A stretch of DNA of 64,000 bases, taken from NCBI RefSeq assembly GCF_009711125.1, contig NZ_WMIB01000012.1:1-64000 (forward strand). The letters are read 5' to 3'. Of this stretch, positions 58,138-64,000 are shown piece after piece. This DNA is from Metabacillus mangrovi. Its GTDB lineage: Bacteria > Bacillota > Bacilli > Bacillales > Bacillaceae. Position 1 is the stretch's first letter. Each line of letters opens with the position of its first letter. The notes below the pieces were generated by a model, which was given only the letters and a program-made list of their open reading frames with translations, was not told where the DNA came from and ran no database searches. The position numbers were made by a program, and so were the translations under genes.

Positions 58138-59136
58138 ATGACAACTATTAAAGACATTGCCGTAAAAGCAGATGTTTCAATCGCAACCGTATCAAGAATC
58201 TTAAGCGGAAACAAAACGTATACCTTTTCCCAGGCCACCATCGACCGGGTCAGGAACGCAGCCGCGGAGCTGAACTATGGTCCTCCCAGGAAAAAGAAGC
58301 AGAAACAAGAACCGGCTGCTGCTTCCGGATTGACCATTGCAGCCGTATTTTGGTTTGAAGAAGCCCAGGAAGAGGATTATTTGTATTACAGGGAAATCAG
58401 GCGCGGAATGGAGAGGCGGTTCGCAGGAGAAGCGATTTCGTTTTCCAGCTATTATTCTTTGAAGCACCTGCCGGAAAACGCAGACGGGATTATCGCGGTG
58501 GGGAAGTTCTCGGCAGCGGAGGTCGAGCGGCTGTCTGCCATAACCTCACATCTCGTTTTCGTGGATTCCTCACCGGATCCGCTCGCGTACAGCAGTGTAA
58601 CCGCTGATTTCTTCGATGCCATGAAATCCATCATCCGTTACTTGATCGGCACCGGACATAAGAAAATCGGGTATATCGGAAAGAAGGAGTATGTAGGGGA
58701 CGGTTCTGAAGAGTATCCGGACCTGAAAGAGGAAAGCTATAAGCTGATTGCCATCGCTGAAGGGATTTATCATCCGGATTATCTTTACGTTATAGAAGAT
58801 CCAACCCCTTCCGCAGGATTTAAGATTGCCAGCCATTCGATGACAGAAAACATGCCTGATGCGTTTATCGTTTTTTCAGATACGGTGGCAATAGGCGTTC
58901 TGAGCGCCTTTCAGGAAGCGGGAGTGAAGATACCGGGCGATGTGTCGATCATCAGCTTTGATGATCTCCCGATTGCACAATATACCTTTCCTTCTCTCAG
59001 CACCGTTAAAATCCATACGGAACATATGGGAGCCTCAGCAGTCGATTTGCTCATGGGAGAACTGTCAGAGAAAACCGACTTTCCGAGAAAAGTAGTGATC
59101 CCATACGAAATCATGATTCGAAACAGCAGCCGGTAG
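58138..59136 (+). CDS. LacI/GalR family transcriptional regulator
   Basis: 332 aa. The N-terminal helix-turn-helix and hinge read TTIKDIAVKADVSIATVSRI at residues 2-21, and the rest is a periplasmic-binding-protein-like effector domain (GHKKIGYIG near 180, SIISFDDLPIAQYTFPSLST near 280). The start ATG 58138 follows GGTGGGG. It precedes an ABC importer operon on the same strand, separated by a terminator, and probably represses it and itself. The effector is likely the imported solute or a derivative. Confidence 0.92.
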   Translation: MTTIKDIAVKADVSIATVSRILSGNKTYTFSQATIDRVRNAAAELNYGPPRKKKQKQEPAAASGLTIAAVFWFEEAQEEDYLYYREIRRGMERRFAGEAISFSSYYSLKHLPENADGIIAVGKFSAAEVERLSAITSHLVFVDSSPDPLAYSSVTADFFDAMKSIIRYLIGTGHKKIGYIGKKEYVGDGSEEYPDLKEESYKLIAIAEGIYHPDYLYVIEDPTPSAGFKIASHSMTENMPDAFIVFSDTVAIGVLSAFQEAGVKIPGDVSIISFDDLPIAQYTFPSLSTVKIHTEHMGASAVDLLMGELSEKTDFPRKVVIPYEIMIRNSSR

Positions 59137-59150
59137 GCTGCTGTTTTTAC
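59122..59150 (+). terminator. Terminator overlapping the lacI-family stop codon
   Basis: AACAGCAGCC / GGCTGCTGTT stem with a GGTA loop and T run; the stop TAG (59134-59136) is in the loop and stem. Confidence 0.88.
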
Positions 59151-59165
59151 GTAATAATAATTTTA

Positions 59166-59184
59166 TTTGCGTGATTATTTACGC
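59166..59184. promoter_or_regulatory. Candidate operator upstream of the ABC importer
   Basis: TTTGCGTGA and TTACGC form an imperfect inverted repeat (GCGT ... ACGC) that matches the words found upstream of the lacI-family gene, so both promoters may be under that regulator. Confidence 0.45.
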
Positions 59185-59280
59185 TTTATTTACATAATGT
59201 TTATGCTTCTTTCATTTCTGTTTTACACAGCCTCTATATGATTAAACGTGTAAGAAGAAACGAATACGGGAGGTAACAAC

Positions 59281-60354
59281 ATGTTCAGAAACGTGAAGTT
59301 CTTATCTTTTTTCCTAATAGTGATAGTGGCTTTGACCGGCTGTTCATCAAGTGCTGCGGATCAGCCTTCGGGCAGCAATGCTTCAAAGGAAGAGGGAGAC
59401 CAAAAAGTAGTGGTGTATTCTCCCCACGGTGAAGAAATGCTTCAGGAAGTGGCAGGGATGTTCAAAGAAGAAACAGGGATTGAAATGGAATTTCTTACAA
59501 TGGGCGGCGGTGAACTCGTTGACCGGATCCGTGCTGAAAAAGCGAACCCGCAGGCTGACATCATTTATGGAAACCCCTCATCCGTTTTTAACGAAATGAA
59601 AAACGATAACCTTCTCGCTGAATCCTCTCCAACGTGGGCGAAAGAAATCGACCCGATGTTCAAAGACCAGGATAACCGCTGGTACGGAACAATCCAGACG
59701 CCAGTCGTCATGTTTTACAACCACGACGTCCTGAGTGAACAGGATGCACCGAAAGACTGGAAAGACCTCGCAGATCCAAAATATAAAGATCAAATCATCG
59801 TGCGCAGCACAACATCTGCAGCATCCCGTGCAACCTTCGCGAGCCTGATTGACCAATATGATCAACAAGGGACGCTGGAAAAAGAAGGCTGGGACTTCAT
59901 CAAGCAAATGGACAGCAACATTAAAAAGCAAGTCTCTGATTCTTCCATGGTGTTCCAGGCGATTGCTAGAGAAGAAGGAAGCATCGGCTTCTGGACGCTT
60001 GACGGTGTCATCGACAACGTGGAAAACAACAACATGCCATTTACGATGGTAAACGCAGAGAGCGGGAGCCCGGTTATCACTGATGGAATTGCTGTGATCG
60101 AAGGGGCGAAAAATCAAAGCGCTGCTGAAAAATTCATCGAATTCGCCGGAAGCAAAGAAGTTCAGGAAAAACTGGCAAACGACTTCAACCGTATGCCTAC
60201 AAACAAAGAAGCACTGCAATCCTCACCGGACTGGATGAAAAACTTTGATTACAAAGCGATGGATGTCGACTGGGAGAACCTCGCTGAAAACTCTTCCGAA
60301 TGGCTTCAAAACTATGAAGATAACGTGAGGGACTCTTCAAAAGTAGAACAATAA
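59281..60354 (+). CDS. ABC importer solute-binding lipoprotein (Fe3+/sugar-phosphate/phosphonate type)
   Basis: 357 aa. Signal peptide with lipobox LTGC (Cys21), so it is tethered outside the membrane. The fold is type of FbpA/AfuA/PhnS: VVYSPHGEEMLQEVAGMFKEE near 43, then ADIIYGNPSS and NRWYGTIQTPVVMFYN. The usual paired C-terminal tyrosines of iron binders (YYG-type) are not evident, which argues against ferric iron. GGGAGG precedes the ATG. First gene of a binding protein-ATPase-permease operon. Confidence 0.9.
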   Translation: MFRNVKFLSFFLIVIVALTGCSSSAADQPSGSNASKEEGDQKVVVYSPHGEEMLQEVAGMFKEETGIEMEFLTMGGGELVDRIRAEKANPQADIIYGNPSSVFNEMKNDNLLAESSPTWAKEIDPMFKDQDNRWYGTIQTPVVMFYNHDVLSEQDAPKDWKDLADPKYKDQIIVRSTTSAASRATFASLIDQYDQQGTLEKEGWDFIKQMDSNIKKQVSDSSMVFQAIAREEGSIGFWTLDGVIDNVENNNMPFTMVNAESGSPVITDGIAVIEGAKNQSAAEKFIEFAGSKEVQEKLANDFNRMPTNKEALQSSPDWMKNFDYKAMDVDWENLAENSSEWLQNYEDNVRDSSKVEQ

Positions 60355-60359
60355 ATCCG

Positions 60360-60390
60360 GAGGGGCTAACAACCCCTCTTTCTCTTTTTA
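60360..60390 (+). terminator. Intra-operon hairpin between binding protein and ATPase genes
   Basis: GAGGGG / CCCCTC stem with a 7-nt loop and a T-rich tail. A leaky terminator here would make more binding protein than ATPase and permease, a common arrangement in importer operons. Confidence 0.7.
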
Positions 60391-60407
60391 AGATAGGAGG
60401 AGCTTTC

Positions 60408-61448
60408 ATGTCATCTGTGAGAATGAACGGAGTAAGCAAGCAATTTGGCGATTACAAGGCGGTAGACCGGCTTGAGCTTAAAGTGGGGGAAGGGGAATTT
60501 TTCACCTTTCTCGGACCATCAGGCTGCGGGAAAACGACCACACTAAGAATGATATCCGGATTCGCCTATCCTGATGAGGGAACGGTGTACATCGGCGATG
60601 AAAATGTAACCTATACAGCCCCTGAAAAGCGGGATATCGGGATGGTGTTTCAAAATTACGCCCTGTTTCCCCATATGAACGTGTTTGAGAACGTGGCATA
60701 CGGACTGAAAATGAAAAAGTTCAAGAAAGCGGAAATCAAAGACCGGGTCGAAAAGTATTTGCACATGGTTGAGCTCGGCGGCTATGAAAGCAGGAAAATC
60801 TCCGAGCTTTCCGGCGGCCAGCAGCAGCGGATCGCACTGGCACGCTCGCTTGCGATGGAGCCCCGCATCCTTCTTCTGGATGAACCGCTCTCCAACCTCG
60901 ATGCAAAATTGAGAGAAACGATGCGCGTCGAGCTGAAAAAGATTCAAAAAGACTTAGGGATCACGACGATCTATGTCACCCATGACCAGACGGAGGCTTT
61001 AACGATGTCTGATAAGATCGCCGTTTTCAACAAGGGAGTCTGCCAGCAGATCAGTACTCCTGAGACACTCTATGATCAGCCGGCGAATGAATTTGTCGCT
61101 TCATTTATTGGGGAAGCGAACCTGTTCCCCGTAAAAAAAGAGCCGGAAGGAATCTCTGTTGGCGGAAGCACCTTCTTGAAAACCGGTGCAAAAAGGAGCG
61201 GAGACTTTGCACTCATCCGCCCTGCTTCCATCTCGCTATCAAAATTGAAGCTGCAGGACCTGAACTGTTTTCCGGGTACGATTACGGATAAGCAATTTTA
61301 CGGGACCCATACCGCCTACACGGCTGCAGCTGAAGGGCTGAACTGGAAAATCAACTCCTTCCATCAAACAGAAGGCCACTATCAGCCGGGAGATTCCATT
61401 TTTATCTCCATCCATCCGGATGACATTGACCTTGTGCCAGGGGTGTAG
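60408..61448 (+). CDS. ABC importer ATP-binding protein
   Basis: 346 aa. Walker A GPSGCGKT at residues 36-43, signature LSGGQQQR near 128, Walker B LLLDEPLSNLD near 149 and the switch His in YVTHDQTEA. The C-terminal 100 residues form a TOBE-like domain, as in FbpC/PotA/UgpC-type ATPases. It overlaps nothing; AGGAGGAG precedes the ATG. It drives the permease that follows 12 nt downstream. Confidence 0.95.
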   Translation: MSSVRMNGVSKQFGDYKAVDRLELKVGEGEFFTFLGPSGCGKTTTLRMISGFAYPDEGTVYIGDENVTYTAPEKRDIGMVFQNYALFPHMNVFENVAYGLKMKKFKKAEIKDRVEKYLHMVELGGYESRKISELSGGQQQRIALARSLAMEPRILLLDEPLSNLDAKLRETMRVELKKIQKDLGITTIYVTHDQTEALTMSDKIAVFNKGVCQQISTPETLYDQPANEFVASFIGEANLFPVKKEPEGISVGGSTFLKTGAKRSGDFALIRPASISLSKLKLQDLNCFPGTITDKQFYGTHTAYTAAAEGLNWKINSFHQTEGHYQPGDSIFISIHPDDIDLVPGV

Positions 61449-61460
61449 GGGGGGATGAAG

Positions 61461-63143
61461 ATGAGCGGTAAAACGAAGAAAAACCTCCTGACCGGACTGG
61501 CACTGATTCCCCTGCTTTGGATCCTGATCGGCTTTATTTTATATCCTGCACTCAATACGCTTGCGATCAGCCTTTTTACTGAAAAGGGTTTTGTACTGGA
61601 CTATTATCAGCAGTTTTTTACGTATACGAAAAACATGGAGGCATTTGGGAACACGATTCTAATCGGGTTTGCAACGGTTCTGATCTGCGGTGTAATCGGG
61701 ACGGCGCTCGCCTTTTTCACGAATGCCTTTGAGTTTCCCGGAAAAAGGCTCGTCAATCTGATGCTGCTTTCTCCGATCATGCTTCCGGGTGTAGTCACGA
61801 CACTCGTCTTCATGCAGCTGTACAGCGAGAGCGGACTGGTCACAAAGACGGTCCAGCTGCTGTTTTCCATGAATGAACCTCCCTTTGAGCTGAAGGGGTT
61901 TTGGGGAATCATGTTTATTCATGCGTACACCCAATATATCTTTTTTTACGTGAACATTTCAGCAGGCCTGAAACGGATTGATTATTCACTGATTGAAGCG
62001 GCGAAAAATATGGGTGCGTCCAACTGGAACGTCTTCCGGACCGTGATCCTGCCGCTCATGACACCGGCCCTTGTCGCCGCCTCGATCCTGACCTTTATGA
62101 CCGCCGTCGGATCGTTCGCCGCCCCCGCTTTAGTCGGAGGCTCGTTCCGGGTGATGAGTGTCCAGATCCTCATGTCCAAGGTGAACAACTTCATTGAATT
62201 GGCCGCGGTACAGGGCATCATGCTCTCGCTTATTTCCATCCTGTTCCTGCTTTTCATGAGATGGTATGAGTCGCGCAAGGATTACACGATCTCAACGAAG
62301 GGGAGAGTGGTCGGCACCATTAAAATTGAAAAAGCCTGGATGAAGTGGATTTTCGGAATCCTTTCCGGCACAGTGGTGCTGATGATCATCCTTCCGGTGT
62401 TCGCACTCATCCTGCTGTCCTTTGTGAAGCAGGGGACGTGGATTGCTGAAATCTATCCGACGCAGTTCAGCCTGGAGAACTATACGGCTTTCTTTACGGA
62501 GCCGAGGGTCATGCAGCCGTTCATCAACAGCTTCAACATGGCGGTTCTTTCGACGGCACTTGCGGTAGTAGTGGGGAGCATTTCCTCTTATATCATTATC
62601 AAAACAAAGCTTAAAGTAAAATGGCTGATCGAAGTACTCGTCCTGCTGCCGTGGGCGCTTCCGGCGAGCACCGTTGCGATCAACATGGTGATTGGCTTTA
62701 ACGTTCCGACGGTTTTCACGTTTAACCAGGTGCTGGCGGGAAGCTACTGGATTCTTCCGCTTACGTATTTTGTCGGCATGCTGACCCTCATCGTCCGCTC
62801 CACCAATGCTTCTCTGCTGCAGCTCCATTCGTCCATCGAAGAAGCTTCCAGGAGTCTTGGGGCGAGCTGGTTTGCGACCTTCAGGAAAATCGTCATCCCG
62901 ATCGCCATGCCGGGAATCATGGCGGGTGCCCTGCTTGGCTTTGTCGGAGCTTTGGGGGACTACACGTCATCGGCCCTCATGTATACGGTGCATAACGTTC
63001 CGATCTCAGTTGAGATGATCAGTAAAATGTACAACTTTAACATCGGTTTATCGATGACATACGGAGTGATACAAGTGGTCATTACCGCTGCCATCATCCT
63101 GCTCAGCCAGAAGCTTGGGAAAATTGGGGACTTTAAATTTTAA
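61461..63143 (+). CDS. ABC importer permease, two fused membrane domains
   Basis: 560 aa with about 12 membrane helices. Two internal copies of the binding-protein-dependent permease domain are fused, each with an EAA loop (EAAKNMGASNWNVFRTVILP near 178 and EASRSLGASWFATFRKIVIP near 468). This fused layout is typical of Fe3+-type and AfuB-type transporters. Two ATGs lie close together; 61461 has the better spacing from AGGGGGGG, and 61455 abuts it. Confidence 0.93.
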   Translation: MSGKTKKNLLTGLALIPLLWILIGFILYPALNTLAISLFTEKGFVLDYYQQFFTYTKNMEAFGNTILIGFATVLICGVIGTALAFFTNAFEFPGKRLVNLMLLSPIMLPGVVTTLVFMQLYSESGLVTKTVQLLFSMNEPPFELKGFWGIMFIHAYTQYIFFYVNISAGLKRIDYSLIEAAKNMGASNWNVFRTVILPLMTPALVAASILTFMTAVGSFAAPALVGGSFRVMSVQILMSKVNNFIELAAVQGIMLSLISILFLLFMRWYESRKDYTISTKGRVVGTIKIEKAWMKWIFGILSGTVVLMIILPVFALILLSFVKQGTWIAEIYPTQFSLENYTAFFTEPRVMQPFINSFNMAVLSTALAVVVGSISSYIIIKTKLKVKWLIEVLVLLPWALPASTVAINMVIGFNVPTVFTFNQVLAGSYWILPLTYFVGMLTLIVRSTNASLLQLHSSIEEASRSLGASWFATFRKIVIPIAMPGIMAGALLGFVGALGDYTSSALMYTVHNVPISVEMISKMYNFNIGLSMTYGVIQVVITAAIILLSQKLGKIGDFKF

Positions 63144-63176
63144 GCTATGTAAAAGTATGGCATTCCTTAATAACAC

Positions 63177-63216
63177 CTGTTGATTGGAGCGAACGCCTGC
63201 TAGCTGCAATCAACAG
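63177..63216. repeat. Perfect 10-bp inverted repeat, possible remnant of a Bacillus interspersed element
   Basis: CTGTTGATTG (63177-63186) and CAATCAACAG (63207-63216) flank a 20-nt centre. These ends resemble, from memory, the ends of a common interspersed element in Bacillus genomes that begins GTTGATTGGAGCG. There is no T tract, so it is not an intrinsic terminator. Confidence 0.55.
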
Positions 63217-63258
63217 CCAAGTTTAAAAGAGCCAAAATTTAAAAAGAAGGTGCATTTT

Positions 63259-64000
63259 ATGATAAAAGGATACCATATTCCCCTTGGGTTTAAAGAGAGA
63301 GAGATTATCGAAATCGGGACAGAGCTTTTAAGCGGCGGTTATTATGAAGCGATTGAAATCAAGTATCCATTTGGCATGGAGTCCTATGATTCGGAGAGTT
63401 ATCTGAACGGAATCGGTGAGTTAATGAAGCAATTTTCACCGGAAGTGACCATGCATATTCCGACGAACCTCGATATCGGCCATGCGAATCCGGCTGTTCA
63501 CAGCGTGATCATGGATGAGATCAAGCGGTCCATCGATTTTGCCGGGGAGTACGATGTATCGTACCTTCCGATCCACCCCGGTACAATCGGAACGATGGAT
63601 ATCCCTGATCGCGACGGCAGTGAAATCAAAGAACTGCTGATTGCGGCAAGCGAAAAGAAAAAGCTGCAGGCGCGGGAAGCGACGGTAAAAAGCATTGTGC
63701 AGCTGTCCGACTATCTGGCCGGAAGCACCATGAAACTGGCGCTTGAAAATGTGCTATTGCCGCAGGAAATCGTCTATTCCCCTGGCGAGCTTGATGACAT
63801 GCTAAAAGCCGTGAACCGGAAAAATGTCGAGGCGCTTTTTGACTGTGGGCATTCCAACCGGTGCGGGATTGATCCGGCTGACTTCATCCATACACTGGAA
63901 TCAAAGCTTGGCCATGTTCATATTAATGACAATGATGGGTCATGTGATCTTCATTTAAGCATGGGAAAAGGGAACATTGATTACACGCGGATGTTCCAGG
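63259..64000 (+). CDS. Sugar phosphate isomerase/epimerase-like TIM barrel protein (partial)
   Basis: An open frame runs 247 codons from ATG 63259 (AGAAGGTG upstream) past the end of the window, so the C-terminus is missing. The barrel metal and catalytic residues of the xylose-isomerase-like family are visible: IHPGTIG near 96, LALENVLLP near 155, FDCGHSN near 193 and HVHINDNDGSCDLHL near 216. It is cotranscribed, or nearly so, with the importer and may act on the imported solute. Substrate unknown. Confidence 0.87.
   Translation, partial: MIKGYHIPLGFKEREIIEIGTELLSGGYYEAIEIKYPFGMESYDSESYLNGIGELMKQFSPEVTMHIPTNLDIGHANPAVHSVIMDEIKRSIDFAGEYDVSYLPIHPGTIGTMDIPDRDGSEIKELLIAASEKKKLQAREATVKSIVQLSDYLAGSTMKLALENVLLPQEIVYSPGELDDMLKAVNRKNVEALFDCGHSNRCGIDPADFIHTLESKLGHVHINDNDGSCDLHLSMGKGNIDYTRMFQ

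Overview
This 64 kb window is a chromosomal segment from a low-to-mid GC Gram-positive bacterium of the Bacillaceae. The evidence is gene order: the end of an rrn operon (5S rRNA), then yebG-purEKBCSQLFMNHD, yerA, yerC, pcrB-pcrA-ligA-camS(yerH), a putP/opuE-type symporter, gatCAB and dgkB(yerQ). From memory this is the order of the purE-to-yerQ region of Bacillus subtilis. Strong AGGAGG-type ribosome binding sites, frequent TTG/GTG starts and hairpin-plus-T-tract terminators agree. I cannot name the species.

Layout. (1) 1-1320: 5S rRNA and terminator, phased AT-rich repeats, a C-rich tract, and yebG. (2) 1317-14328: the complete purine operon, with a PurBox, a sigma-A promoter, a guanine riboswitch with its own terminator, and twelve genes, mostly overlapping, taking PRPP to IMP. 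(3) 14347-18543: repeats, a secreted acidic protein, a soluble PAS chemoreceptor, a 36-aa EYxxD membrane protein, a YgaP-like membrane protein, and YerA. (4) 18649-25301: YerC, PcrB (archaeal-type lipid synthase), PcrA helicase, NAD-dependent DNA ligase and the CamS lipoprotein. (5) 25302-35000: proline/glutamate metabolism (PruA, PutP) and a 1486-aa secreted enzyme that joins a phosphodiester glycosidase to a metallophosphatase, set between clusters of a dispersed repeat of about 130 bp. (6) 35184-38389: gatCAB. (7) 38449-53600: an accessory stretch with SDR oxidoreductases, a MutS2 paralogue without an Smr domain, a serine hydrolase, an ABC exporter behind an 18-codon leader ORF and hairpin, amino-acid transporters, a CorA-like protein, a class-I amidotransferase hydrolase, and a TetR/YhgE pair. 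(8) 53717-57914: DgkB, then an ArsR/YdcZ-YdcZ unit, a deaminase, a YunG-like protein and a frameshifted gene. (9) 58058-64000: a LacI regulator, a three-gene Fe3+/sugar-phosphate-type ABC importer, and the start of a TIM-barrel isomerase that runs off the window.

The most notable non-genic structure is a set of short AT-rich words (CGATAATA, GCAAATAA, ATCGACGA) repeated at a nearly constant 20-21 bp period in several intergenic clusters. A second, unrelated family of units of about 130 bp occurs as six clusters and brackets several accessory genes. I saw no prophage, CRISPR array, IS transposase or classical defence system. The best candidates for undescribed biology are the phased repeats, the leader-ORF/hairpin/operator module in front of the ABC exporter, the apparently leaderless ArsR gene with its operator inside the promoter spacer, and the LacI-ABC-TIM-barrel uptake cluster.
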